From NCBI GenBank assembly GCA_013791585.1, contig VMTK01000043.1, positions 1 to 44,913 on the forward strand: a stretch of 44,913 nucleotides of DNA, given 5' to 3'. The notes under the pieces were generated by a model. That model saw only the letters and a list, made by a program, of their open reading frames with translations. It was not told the origin of the DNA and did not search any database. Each line of letters begins with the position of its first letter. Within the stretch, counting starts at the first letter, position 1. The DNA comes from Candidatus Falkowiibacteriota bacterium (GTDB lineage: Bacteria; Patescibacteriota; Patescibacteriia; Patescibacteriales; VMTK01). This document shows positions 12,266-21,493 of the stretch, one piece after another. Made by a program: the position numbers and the translations under genes.

Positions 12266-13408
12266 TTATTGCCGCGTCTGCTTGCTGATATTAACCAAAA
12301 TCCCCAAAGCCGCCAAGCATGCCATTATGGCTGATCCGCCATAACTGACTAACGGCAGCGGCACTCCGGTCATGGGCAAAACATTCAGCATGCCGCCGAT
12401 ATTGATCATGGCCTGCAGCACTATCCAGCTTACTATGCCGATTGCCAAAATCCTGCCAAAGCCGTCTGGAGCGTATTTGGACGCTAAATACCCGCGGTAA
12501 AACAAATATATATACAGCATAATCAGCGCTCCGCTGAATATTAACCCTGTTTCTTCGCCGATTATGGCAAAAATTGAATCGCCGCTTACTTCCGGCAGAT
12601 ACATGTATTTTTGCCTGGACGCTCCCAGTCCCCTGCCCCAAATTCCGCCGGATCCGATCGCTATTAATGACTGGTTGATTTGATAGCACGCATCCTGGCT
12701 GCTGAATTGCGGATCCATCATGCATCTGAAGCGATCCATCTGGTACGGCTTAGCTTGTGCCAGGGCGGCAAAAGCCAAAACTCCCAATAATATTATAGTT
12801 AAAATATGCCTTATTTTTCCGCCAGCGGCAAAATAAACTATCAATGATGTGGCGGCAACAATAGACAATGTGCCTATGTCCGGCTGCAGCAGCATCAGCC
12901 CGGCGATTACTCCCAAGACAATAATAAAAGGCCCTATGCCTTGATGGAAATCAGCCAGATTTTTGCCCCGGCTTTCCAGCCAAGCCGCCAAATACAACAG
13001 AAAGGAAAGCTTGACAAATTCCGACGGCTGGAGCGACTGGCCGAATATTTCTATCCAGCTGCGCGAACCGTTGACTATCTTGCCCAATCCTGGAACAAAA
13101 ACAAGCGACAGCAAGAACACTGAAAAAATCAGCAAGCCGAAAGCGTATTTCCGCCAGCGATGGTAATCCACGCGGGAAAAAAAGAAAAAAGCCATAACAC
13201 CCAAAGCAAGCCCGACCAACTGATGCTTAAGGTAATGATAACTGTCGCCAAATTCAGCGTAAGCCACCACGGAAGAGGCGCTGGAAAGCATTACGAGTCC
13301 GAATACTACGATAATTCCTATGGTTATAATCAAATTGCGGTCGGGCTCATGTTCATTTCTTTCCGCGGAAAAGATATTTTGAATTAACTGTTTAAGCGAT
13401 TTTCGCAT
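12266..13408 (-). CDS. ftsW: FtsW, SEDS-family peptidoglycan glycosyltransferase
   Basis: This 380-residue, roughly ten-TM protein polymerises lipid II at the division septum together with a class B PBP. Family motifs are clear: VMLSSASSVVAY in TM1, GSRSWIEIFGQSLQPSEFVKLSF, LLQPDIGT, and the C-terminal MTGVPLPLVSYGGSA. The last block favours FtsW over RodA, and murG and mraY neighbours agree. The start ATGCGAAAATC is provided by the end of a GCGTTATG-type repeat; no Shine-Dalgarno sequence is visible. RodA cannot be fully excluded. Confidence 0.93.
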   Translation of the reverse strand: MRKSLKQLIQNIFSAERNEHEPDRNLIITIGIIVVFGLVMLSSASSVVAYAEFGDSYHYLKHQLVGLALGVMAFFFFSRVDYHRWRKYAFGLLIFSVFLLSLVFVPGLGKIVNGSRSWIEIFGQSLQPSEFVKLSFLLYLAAWLESRGKNLADFHQGIGPFIIVLGVIAGLMLLQPDIGTLSIVAATSLIVYFAAGGKIRHILTIILLGVLAFAALAQAKPYQMDRFRCMMDPQFSSQDACYQINQSLIAIGSGGIWGRGLGASRQKYMYLPEVSGDSIFAIIGEETGLIFSGALIMLYIYLFYRGYLASKYAPDGFGRILAIGIVSWIVLQAMINIGGMLNVLPMTGVPLPLVSYGGSAIMACLAALGILVNISKQTRQ

Positions 13409-13496
13409 AACTCATAACGCGTAACGCGTAACAAAAATTATTTAATTCTTTAAGTTAACGAATTAAAGAGTTATCCCCGTTAGATAAATTATCTAT

Positions 13497-13688
13497 ACGG
13501 GGTGAACGAGTTGATTAAATTTTAAACAATAACCCGTTAACTCGCTAACTCGCTAACTAAATAATATTTTAATTATCTATAAATTATGCGTTACGGGGTG
13601 AACGAGTTGATTAAATTTTAAACAATAACCCGTTAACTCGCTAACTCGCTAACTAAATAATATTTTAATTATCTATAAATTATGCGTT
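13497..13688. repeat. 96 bp tandem duplication
   Basis: Two near-perfect copies (13497-13592 and 13593-13688) of a 96 bp unit containing TGAACGAGTTGATTAAATTT and CCGTTAACTCGCTAACTCGC, in the ftsW-mraY gap. Each unit can fold through GTTAACGAGTTA-like halves. A related element precedes pilC (17196-17290). This gap contains no gene. Confidence 0.85.
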
Positions 13689-13703
13689 ATGTGTTACGCG
13701 AAA

Positions 13704-14753
13704 TCACATTGTCTTATCAAGCAAAAAAATCACTAACCCAATAACCGCGCTTACTCCGGCGATTACCCAAAAGCGCATCACGATCTTTGGTTCCGGCCAG
13801 CCCTTGGCTTCAAAATGATGGTGTATGGGCGCTGACAAAAAAACTTTTTTGCCATGGCGCAATTTTTTTGACAATATTTGGATAACCGTGGATATTGCTT
13901 CAATAACAAAAATAAAGCCCAGAAAAGGCAAAATAAAAACAGTATTGGTGTAAAAAGCGATTAGGGCCAAAGTAACGCCCAATGATATGGATCCGGTGTC
14001 TCCCATTATAAATCTTGCCGGATTAATATTAAACCACAAAAAAGCAAGCAAAGCGCCCGCTACCACTCCGCAAAATGTAGCTAAATCATATCTTCCGATA
14101 GCAAAAGAAATTACTCCGTATGCGGCAAAAGCCATTATTAATGTTCCGCCCGCCAAGCCGTCCAAGCCGTCTGTTTGGTTTACGGCAAAAGCGGTTCCCA
14201 CCACCACCGCGACAAAAAATACGATGTACATCCAGCCAAAATGAAAATTTCCTAAAAATGGCAGATGCACAATATCCCAGTCCAGCTTAAAATAAAACCA
14301 CCACGCGCCGACCATGGCAATAATTGTATAAATAATTAATTTATGGCTGAATTTTATGCCTCTTTTTTTGTATCCCAAACGGCGGACATCCATAAAGTCA
14401 TCGGCTAATCCGACCAAAGCTGAAGCTACCAAGCATCCTAGCGGCAATAGAGTTTGGTTGCGGGACAAAAAATTCAAATTCTTAAATATTTCCCAAGGCA
14501 AAAATTTAGACGCGTAAAAAAACAGCAAGCTGAAAATTAAAACAGTAAGCCAAACAAGCAATCCTCCCATTGTCGGCGTTCCTGACTTATGGGCGTGCAT
14601 TTTTGAATATAACGGCGTCGAACTGTCATCTCTAATCTGCTTGCCTAACTTGTATTTATATAAAAAATAAGTAAGCAAAGGCGTCCAGCTGATCGTAAAA
14701 ACAAAAGCTAAGGTTGTTAAAAGTAAAATTTTGATAATGTAAAAATCAGTCAT
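13704..14753 (-). CDS. mraY: MraY, phospho-MurNAc-pentapeptide transferase
   Basis: MraY transfers phospho-MurNAc-pentapeptide to undecaprenyl phosphate, giving lipid I, the substrate of MurG. The 349-residue multi-TM protein has the expected motifs: HKSGTPTMGGLL, GLADDFMDVRR (catalytic DD pair), AVNQTDGLDGLAGG, GDTGSISLG, and the C-terminal APIHHHFEAKGWPEPKIV (HHH). Length is close to the ~360 of typical MraY. It is co-oriented with ftsW and murG and probably co-transcribed, with a repeat-rich 296 bp gap between them. Confidence 0.96.
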   Translation of the reverse strand: MTDFYIIKILLLTTLAFVFTISWTPLLTYFLYKYKLGKQIRDDSSTPLYSKMHAHKSGTPTMGGLLVWLTVLIFSLLFFYASKFLPWEIFKNLNFLSRNQTLLPLGCLVASALVGLADDFMDVRRLGYKKRGIKFSHKLIIYTIIAMVGAWWFYFKLDWDIVHLPFLGNFHFGWMYIVFFVAVVVGTAFAVNQTDGLDGLAGGTLIMAFAAYGVISFAIGRYDLATFCGVVAGALLAFLWFNINPARFIMGDTGSISLGVTLALIAFYTNTVFILPFLGFIFVIEAISTVIQILSKKLRHGKKVFLSAPIHHHFEAKGWPEPKIVMRFWVIAGVSAVIGLVIFLLDKTM

Positions 14754-14838
14754 AGATTAAAAATAATTAAATAATAAAGAATTTATATTTTATTAATTTA
14801 TTATTTTATTACTTTTTTATTTTTGTTATTTTATTATT

Positions 14839-15267
14839 TCAACGAAAGTTAATCAAATAAACCGAGGCAATGGCAGCCAGCAAAAACAGATTGGCCATTA
14901 AGGCCGCGCCGAACAGCAAATGAACGATAAATTTGCCGTGCTTGTGTATAAAAGTTAATAAAATAAAATTGGTTAAAATAAAAATGAAGCCAAGCAGCGG
15001 AATAATATAAACCCTTGAAACATCGCCTATTAAATCAACTCCGAAATTAACATTATAATGCAAAAAAACCAATTCTTGGCTCACATTCTTATTGATAAAA
15101 AACGCAACCGCCCAATTTAATGAATTTAAGCTTATTAACGCGATTAAATATATTCTAACATAAATAAAGCCCAGCAAGTCAAAGGCGCTATTCAATGAAA
15201 TCTTATTGCTTAAATTAAAATAATTTAAAAATTTTAACCAAAGAATTCTCATAATTTCTGCGCGCAA
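14839..15267 (-). CDS. Multi-TM membrane protein, function unknown
   Basis: This protein has about three or four TM helices (about residues 31-55, 84-107 and 112-138) and no recognised catalytic motif. The open frame begins with TTG at 15267 in repeat DNA; the ATG at 15252 (MRILWLKFLNYFN) is more likely and gives 137 residues. It is divergent from pilB across a 170 bp region of GCGTTACG repeats. Its position next to pilus genes is not enough to assign a function. Confidence 0.75.
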   Translation of the reverse strand: MRAEIMRILWLKFLNYFNLSNKISLNSAFDLLGFIYVRIYLIALISLNSLNWAVAFFINKNVSQELVFLHYNVNFGVDLIGDVSRVYIIPLLGFIFILTNFILLTFIHKHGKFIVHLLFGAALMANLFLLAAIASVYLINFR

Positions 15268-15380
15268 CGCATAACGCGTAACTCGTAACGCGAAATATAT
15301 AATAATAAATTTAATATTACCCTAAATACAACTTACCATATTTCGCAAAAAATGAAAACTTTCCTATATTTATAATTTTA

Positions 15381-15389
15381 TGGTATAAT
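15381..15389 (+). promoter_or_regulatory. Extended -10 promoter of the pilus locus
   Basis: TGGTATAAT (TG-n-TATAAT) about 48 bp before the pilB start, with a weak -35. The leader between them is GCGTTACG/ATGCGTTACG repeat. Confidence 0.55.
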
Positions 15390-15436
15390 AAAATAAAATT
15401 ATTCATCACTGCGTTACGCGTTATGCGTTACGCGTT

Positions 15437-17170
15437 ATGCGAACTATGTTTACCGATCAACAAATCAAAAAAATATTTGAAAAATCCAAAATGCTTCCGG
15501 CTGATGAATTTAATAAAATCATTAAAGACGCGAAAACCGCTGAAAAAAAAATTGAGGGATATTTATATGAAAAAAAAATCATATCTCCGGCAACGTTATA
15601 TGAAAATGCCGCCAGTTATTTTAACACGCCTTTTATTAATCTGAAAGGCCAAATAATAAGGAAAGATATTTTAACCGCGATACCTGAGCCGATTGCTTCC
15701 ACCCACAAATTAATCGCCTTTGAAAGCAGCGGCAAGGAAATTAAAATAGCTACCACAGACCCTGAAAATCTGGAAATTTTTGAATTTATCAAGAAAAAAA
15801 CCAAATTGAAGCCGATAATATACTTAACCAGCCCTGAAAGCATTTCAGACATCTTGAAGCAATACCACAAAAGCTTAAAAGCCGAGTTTAAGGATTTAAC
15901 GGATAAGGAAACGGAAATTTCAGGAGATGAAAATTTGGAAAAATTAGCCAAAGACCTGCCCATAGTCAGAATAGTGGACACTTTGCTGGAATACGCTATA
16001 TTTGAAAATGCCAGCGACATACACATAGAGCCGGAGGAAAAAGAAATTACTGTCCGCTACCGCATTGACGGCATTCTGATTAACGTGATGACTCTGCCGA
16101 AAAATGTGCAGTCTGGAATTATAGCGCGCATAAAAATATTGGCGAATCTTAAAGTTGACGAGCATCGCCTGCCTCAAGACGGGCGGTTTAAAATAGCAAG
16201 CAAAGACTATAAAGTTTCATTCAGGGTTTCTATTATTCCGACTTACGGCGGAGAAAAAATAGTTATGCGCCTGCTTTCTGAAAAAGCGCAGATTTTAAAT
16301 TTGGAACAATTGGGATTTCAGCCAAAAAGCTTGGATATTATCAAGCGCAACATCAGCAAGCCGCATGGCATGATATTAGTTACCGGGCCGACCGGATCGG
16401 GAAAAACCACTACATTATATACCATACTTAATATTTTAAACACCCCGAAGGTTAATATTATTACGATTGAAGACCCGATTGAATACAGGATGGCGCATGT
16501 AAACCAATCGCAGGTCAACCCTAAAATCGGCTATACTTTTTCCGCCGGATTGCGCGCTTTTTTGCGCCAAGATCCGGACATTATAATGGTCGGCGAAATA
16601 CGAGATCAAGAAACAGCGGAAATCGCCATTCATGCCGCCATGACCGGCCATTTAGTGCTGTCCACTCTGCATACAAACGACGCTCCCACTACTCTGCCCC
16701 GGCTGGTTGAAATGGGGGTTCCTTCATTTCTTGTCGCGTCAACAACCAATGTTATCGTCGCGCAAAGATTAGTCAGAAAAATCTGCTCTAACTGCATTCA
16801 AAGCTACATGCTTGGCAAGCAAGCCATTGAAGAAATAAAAAAACAATTGAATATTGAAAACATTATGCAGGCAATGGAAAAAACAAAAGCCATCGCGGAC
16901 GCGGGGAAAGGCATAGAATCGCTTCTTTTTTACAAAGGCAAGGGATGCAAGCAATGCGGAAACAGCGGCTATAAAGGGAGGATAGGCATATACGAAACAT
17001 TGGAAATTACCGAGGAAATTTCAGAATTAATATTAAAAAATGCCAGCCGCGCGGAATTAATAAAGCAAGCGAAAAGGCAGGGCATGCTGTCTATTGTTGA
17101 AGACGGCTTTATAAAAGCGAAAAACGGCATCACTACGATTGAGGAAATTATGAGAGTTACGAAAGAATAG
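15437..17170 (+). CDS. pilB: PilB/GspE-type pilus extension ATPase
   Basis: This hexameric ATPase drives pilin polymerisation. The 577-residue protein has an N-terminal MshEN-like domain (about 1-140), then the T2SSE core: SDIHIEPE, Walker A VTGPTGSGKTTT, Asp box IITIEDPIEY, Walker B DPDIIMVGEIRD, His box HLVLSTLHTND, and a zinc-binding tetracysteine (CSNC ... CKQC). ATG 15437 comes from the repeat (GTTATGCG); the second ATG at 15446 (MFTDQQIKK) is equally possible. It leads the pilus operon with pilC directly downstream. No pilT retraction ATPase is in the window. Confidence 0.95.
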   Translation: MRTMFTDQQIKKIFEKSKMLPADEFNKIIKDAKTAEKKIEGYLYEKKIISPATLYENAASYFNTPFINLKGQIIRKDILTAIPEPIASTHKLIAFESSGKEIKIATTDPENLEIFEFIKKKTKLKPIIYLTSPESISDILKQYHKSLKAEFKDLTDKETEISGDENLEKLAKDLPIVRIVDTLLEYAIFENASDIHIEPEEKEITVRYRIDGILINVMTLPKNVQSGIIARIKILANLKVDEHRLPQDGRFKIASKDYKVSFRVSIIPTYGGEKIVMRLLSEKAQILNLEQLGFQPKSLDIIKRNISKPHGMILVTGPTGSGKTTTLYTILNILNTPKVNIITIEDPIEYRMAHVNQSQVNPKIGYTFSAGLRAFLRQDPDIIMVGEIRDQETAEIAIHAAMTGHLVLSTLHTNDAPTTLPRLVEMGVPSFLVASTTNVIVAQRLVRKICSNCIQSYMLGKQAIEEIKKQLNIENIMQAMEKTKAIADAGKGIESLLFYKGKGCKQCGNSGYKGRIGIYETLEITEEISELILKNASRAELIKQAKRQGMLSIVEDGFIKAKNGITTIEEIMRVTKE

Positions 17171-17296
17171 CTTCTCGTAACGCGTAACGACGAAAATTAT
17201 TTAGTTCTTTAGTTAACGAGTTAATCAAATTTTAAAAAATAACTCGTTAACCCGTGAACTCGCTAACTAAAGAATATTTTAATTATTTATTAATAT

Positions 17297-18469
17297 ATGT
17301 CTATAAATTTATCTTCCGCCAATCAAGAAGAAGAGCAAACAAAATCAAGCGATAAAAAAACAGCTGAAACGTCTCCGGCATCCGAAGAAAAAACATTTAT
17401 TGATAAAATGAATAATTTTTTGCTGCGCCTCAGCCGCGTTCCGCTTACTGAAAAATTATTTTTTGTGCGGCATCTCGGCGTTATGATGAAGGCGGGCATC
17501 TCTCTGTCAGCCGCTCTTTCAACTTTGGCAAAACAGACAAAAAATAAATATTTCGCCAAAATTCTTAATGATGTCTCAAGCCAAGTGGAAAAAGGCACAA
17601 CATTGTCTGAAAGCTTAAAAAAACATGAAAAAGTTTTTGGCGAACTTTTCATAAATATGATTGAAGCCGGGGAAATGTCCGGCAAACTGGAAGATGTTTT
17701 TGATCGGCTTTATATACAGATGAAAAAACAGCACGAATTAATTTCCAAAGTAAGGGGGGCGCTCACATACCCGGCGGTAGTTATTACCGCCATGATAGGC
17801 ATTGGATCATTTATGATGGTATTTGTGGTGCCGAAAATTTCCGACATGTTCAAGGATTTCAGCGCGGAGCTTCCTTTGCCGACCAAAATATTAATCGGCG
17901 CCAGCGACGCGATAGTAAATAACGGAGTGCTCACCGCTGTTTCTTTAATACTGTTCATTTTCGCTTTTATTAAAATACTGCGTACCTACAAAGGAAAATA
18001 TTATTTTCAGCTGTTGTTGTTAAAACTGCCTATTTTATCGCCTATTATTAAAAAAATAAATTTAGCCAGATTCGCCAGAACCATCAGCTCTTTGTTGAAA
18101 ACTGACATTATGATTGTTAAAACTTTCCAAATAACCGGCAGCATACTCGGCAACTTGCATTACAGGGCGGCATTACTGGAAATGAGCGGCAAGATCAAAA
18201 AAGGCAGCACTATTTATGAAATTATTTCCAATTATCCGCATTTATTCCCGCCAGTGGTAACCCAGATGATATCAGTCGGGGAAGAAACCGGAGAACTGGA
18301 CAATATACTGGAAGAGCTGGCGGAATTCTACGAAAACGAAGTTGATGAAATCATGAACAACCTTCCCTCAATAATTGAGCCGGTGCTAATCTTGATTTTA
18401 GGCGCCGGCGTCGGGGCAATGGCCGTTGCCATAGTTATGCCGATGTATTCCATCACGCAGTCAATGTAG
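17297..18469 (+). CDS. pilC: PilC, type IV pilus inner-membrane platform protein
   Basis: The 390-residue protein has two GspF/T2SSF repeats (about 65-190 and 265-385), each with the LS.AL.TLA / GTTLSESL type motif, and three TM helices (about 165-190, 215-235 and 360-385). PilC is the platform through which PilB assembles pilins. The ~35 residue N-terminus rich in Ser, Glu and Lys is non-conserved. The 126 bp gap after pilB carries a GTTAACGAGTTA...TAACTCGTTAAC hairpin related to the 13497 tandem repeat. Confidence 0.95.
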   Translation: MSINLSSANQEEEQTKSSDKKTAETSPASEEKTFIDKMNNFLLRLSRVPLTEKLFFVRHLGVMMKAGISLSAALSTLAKQTKNKYFAKILNDVSSQVEKGTTLSESLKKHEKVFGELFINMIEAGEMSGKLEDVFDRLYIQMKKQHELISKVRGALTYPAVVITAMIGIGSFMMVFVVPKISDMFKDFSAELPLPTKILIGASDAIVNNGVLTAVSLILFIFAFIKILRTYKGKYYFQLLLLKLPILSPIIKKINLARFARTISSLLKTDIMIVKTFQITGSILGNLHYRAALLEMSGKIKKGSTIYEIISNYPHLFPPVVTQMISVGEETGELDNILEELAEFYENEVDEIMNNLPSIIEPVLILILGAGVGAMAVAIVMPMYSITQSM

Positions 18470-18524
18470 ACGCGCTCAAATCTGCAAATAATATTCAAAT
18501 CTACAAGTTTAAGATTTTTAATTT

Positions 18525-18597
18525 CGTACTTCGTTATGCGTTATGCGTTACGAGTTATGCGTTACGAGTTATGCGTTACGAGTTATGCGTTATGCGA
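18525..18597. repeat. GCGTTATG/GCGTTACG repeat array before the giant pilin gene
   Basis: About seven units of the 9-10 bp repeat (GCGTTATGCGTTACGAGTTA pattern). The last unit supplies the probable start codon at 18592 (GTTATGCG). Confidence 0.85.
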
Positions 18598-20811
18598 AAA
18601 AACAACCTCGGATTCTCATTGATTGAAGTTTTGGTTTCTTCTGTAATTATAGCTATTTTAACCTTGTCTATTTTTAATTTAATAATTTATTCCTTAAAAG
18701 TTACCGGCGATAATAAATTACGCATGGCCGCGGCGACTATCGCTAACCAAAAGATGGAATATGTCCGCAGTTTGCCATACAACAACGTCGGCACAACAAG
18801 CGGAATCCCGTTTGGAATAATTCCCGTAAATGAAACCGTTAACGTAAATAATGGGGTATTTTTTGTTAATACGCTTGTTGAATACGAAGACGATCCTTTT
18901 GACGGAATAGAAGACGGGATGCCGGACGATCTTCTGCCGACTGACTACAAAGAAGTGAGAATAAGAGTTAGTTGGAACGGCCCTTTCGGCTTTAAAAACG
19001 TTTCTGTATTTACGAAAATAGCGCCCAGAGGCATGGAAACCAACGCGGGCGGCGGCACGCTTTCAATCTTGGTGTTTGATGCTAGCGGCATGCCGGTAGC
19101 CACTTCTTCGGCGCATATTGAAAATAATCTGCTTAACCCGGCAATAAATTTTGATATAGAAACAAACAGCGACGGCAAAATAAGCTTGCCGGGCGCGCCG
19201 GAATCAATAGAAGGATATGAGATAACTGTAACCAAGGCCGGATACAGCACCAGCTCAACAACAGCCAGAACCGTTGATAACCCCAATCCCACCAAGCCGC
19301 ATGCCACCGTGCTGGAGGGTGAAAAAACAGAAATAAGCTTTGCCATTGATTTGTTAAGCGATCTGAATATATACGCGGTAGCAGCCAATTTGCCTCAAAA
19401 CTGGCAGGTCAACACAGATGAAACAGGGGAAAACCAGATTAATTCGCGCCTAGTTATTGACAGTTCCGGATATATTTATATTGTCTGGCAAGACTATCGC
19501 GACAGCTCGTCCAGCCGCATTTACGCGCAAAAATACGATTCCGGCGGCAATGCCCAATGGCTGCCTGATGATATAAAAATAAGCGACGCCAATAAGCAAG
19601 TTCTGCCTGACATTATGGTTGACAGCGCTGGTGATTTGTATATTTGCTGGAATGACGACTCTCCCGGAAATGAAGAAGTTTATTTGGACAAAAGAAACTC
19701 TGCCGACGGGAGCGATGCCTGGATTGGCGCGGAAAGAGTGGATACTTTAGCTGACGCAAAAGACCAGACCAACGGCAGAATGTCTTTGTCTGAAATTCTG
19801 AGCGTCCCTGAAATTACTGTTGTTTGGCAAGACAACCGCAATACGGATCTTGACATATTCATGCAGCGCTATGACGCGGCGCGCAATGAACTTTGGATTC
19901 CTGAAATTAGCGTAAACGCGAATCCGGCGGACGGAACCAATCAATACGAGCCGGAAATAACCGCTGACTCTGCCGATAATCTATATGTTGCATGGACTGA
20001 CTCAAGAAACGGCGATTTGAATATTTATGGGGCAAAACACGATACAATAGGGAGCGCTCTCTGGGCTGCTGATTTATTGATTAATACTGACGGCGGCGCA
20101 ACTGACCAATACTCGCCTGACATAGCAATTGATTCCGCAGACAATGCCTATATTGTCTGGACTGACGAACGCAACGGCAATCCTGATATTTACGCGCAAA
20201 AATACGATGCGGACGGAAATGTTCTTTGGGCTTCTGATCTGCTTATCAACACTAATGCTGATTTAACCAGCCAATACTCCCCTGCCATAGCCATAGATTC
20301 GCTGGATAATATTTATATTGTCTGGACTGACGAGCGCAACGGCAATCCTGATATTTACGCGCAAAAATACGACGCGGACGGAAATAATTTATGGAGTGAA
20401 GATGTTAGACTTAACATAGATCTTGGAACATCGGCCCAATACAATCCGGATGTAACAATAAATCCTGTCAATAATGTGCCTTACGCTTCATGGGAAGACG
20501 ACAGAGAAGATGACTTTGACATTTACGCCACGCCATTTGACAATTACGGGACTGAAACGCCAATCGCCAATGCCCCGATAAATATTCAAGGCGCTAAAAA
20601 AATAGGAGAAGACCCTGTTATTTATAAATACAGCCAAAATTTTTCTACGAACGGTTCAGGGATAATATCCATATCTAATATTGAATGGGATTCATATACT
20701 TTGACTTTGCCGGATGGATATTCCGCTTACGCTATCATTATGTCTGAACCGCTCCAGCCAACCGATCTTCCTCCCGACAGTGTCGTGGAAGTAAAACTTT
20801 ATTTAAAGTAA
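18571..20811 (+). CDS. Giant type IV pilin-like protein fused to a seven-repeat beta-propeller-like domain
   Basis: The probable start is Met8 (18592), since the first codons are repeat DNA. The protein opens with a class III signal, MRKNNLG/FSLIEVLV, with Glu5 of the mature pilin and a 20-residue hydrophobic helix, so it is processed by PilD and built into the pilus. Next come a pilin-like head, a carboxypeptidase-regulatory-like segment (GGTLSILVFDASGMPVATSS onward), then seven ~45-60 residue repeats (about 288-657) with the theme IDSxDNxYIVWTDxRNGNxDIYAQKYD, and a C-terminal beta module. Seven units suggest a closed seven-bladed propeller, hence a minor tip pilin or adhesin. The adhesive role is inference. 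Ordinary pilins are about 150 residues. Confidence 0.88.
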   Translation: MRYELCVMRKNNLGFSLIEVLVSSVIIAILTLSIFNLIIYSLKVTGDNKLRMAAATIANQKMEYVRSLPYNNVGTTSGIPFGIIPVNETVNVNNGVFFVNTLVEYEDDPFDGIEDGMPDDLLPTDYKEVRIRVSWNGPFGFKNVSVFTKIAPRGMETNAGGGTLSILVFDASGMPVATSSAHIENNLLNPAINFDIETNSDGKISLPGAPESIEGYEITVTKAGYSTSSTTARTVDNPNPTKPHATVLEGEKTEISFAIDLLSDLNIYAVAANLPQNWQVNTDETGENQINSRLVIDSSGYIYIVWQDYRDSSSSRIYAQKYDSGGNAQWLPDDIKISDANKQVLPDIMVDSAGDLYICWNDDSPGNEEVYLDKRNSADGSDAWIGAERVDTLADAKDQTNGRMSLSEILSVPEITVVWQDNRNTDLDIFMQRYDAARNELWIPEISVNANPADGTNQYEPEITADSADNLYVAWTDSRNGDLNIYGAKHDTIGSALWAADLLINTDGGATDQYSPDIAIDSADNAYIVWTDERNGNPDIYAQKYDADGNVLWASDLLINTNADLTSQYSPAIAIDSLDNIYIVWTDERNGNPDIYAQKYDADGNNLWSEDVRLNIDLGTSAQYNPDVTINPVNNVPYASWEDDREDDFDIYATPFDNYGTETPIANAPINIQGAKKIGEDPVIYKYSQNFSTNGSGIISISNIEWDSYTLTLPDGYSAYAIIMSEPLQPTDLPPDSVVEVKLYLK

Positions 20812-20867
20812 AATCAATATAACGCGAATCTATCTCGCCAAAGCGGGGCGGATTAGCGCTATGCAAC

Positions 20868-21470
20868 ATGATTAAACAAAAAAAACAAAACGGCTTTTCG
20901 CTTTTGGAAATAACGGTTGTTATGTCTATTTTTATTATCTTGTTTTTTGTTTCCTCCGACTTTATTATCAGAGGATTTAAATCCATTCTATTCGGCTACG
21001 AGCAAGATTCAGCGGTGCAAAACGCAAAAAGAATAACCAATGAAATAATTGGAGAAGTTAGGGAGTCCGCGCAAAGCGACCGCGGAGACTATTTGCTTGA
21101 TACTGTGGAAGAGCAAAATTTCAGTTTTTTCAGCGATATTGACAGCGACGAATATATTGAAAAAATAAGGTATTTTTTGGATAGCGACATATTAAAAAAG
21201 GGGGTTATAGAGCCGATTGGAGATCCGTTGGAATATTTGGACGAGAATGAAATGATTTCCGAAATAGCTGAATATATCAATAATCAAGCCGAGCCTATTT
21301 TTACGTATTATGACACTAATAATAATTTAATCGCCAACCCCTTGGCGAATAAAAACAGCATACGGCTAATCCGCGTTTTTATAAAAATAAACGCTACGCC
21401 GGAGATAGCTCCAAGAGATTATGTTGTTGAAACAGACATACATTTAAGGAATTTGAAAGACAACTTATAA
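20868..21470 (+). CDS. Minor pilin/pseudopilin (PilW/GspJ-like)
   Basis: This 200-residue protein has a prepilin N-terminus, NG/FSLLEITVVMSIFIILFF, with Glu at +5. The rest is an acidic head with many Asp and Glu (FFSDIDSDEYIEK) and a late RLIRVFIKIN beta strand, as in GspJ/PilW-type minor pilins. It lies between the giant pilin and the PilX-like gene, the usual pilV-pilW-pilX order of minor pilin operons, so it likely belongs to the pilus initiation complex. Exact orthology cannot be set. Confidence 0.85.
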   Translation: MIKQKKQNGFSLLEITVVMSIFIILFFVSSDFIIRGFKSILFGYEQDSAVQNAKRITNEIIGEVRESAQSDRGDYLLDTVEEQNFSFFSDIDSDEYIEKIRYFLDSDILKKGVIEPIGDPLEYLDENEMISEIAEYINNQAEPIFTYYDTNNNLIANPLANKNSIRLIRVFIKINATPEIAPRDYVVETDIHLRNLKDNL

Positions 21471-21493
21471 ATTTAAACTATGCTTAAAGATTT

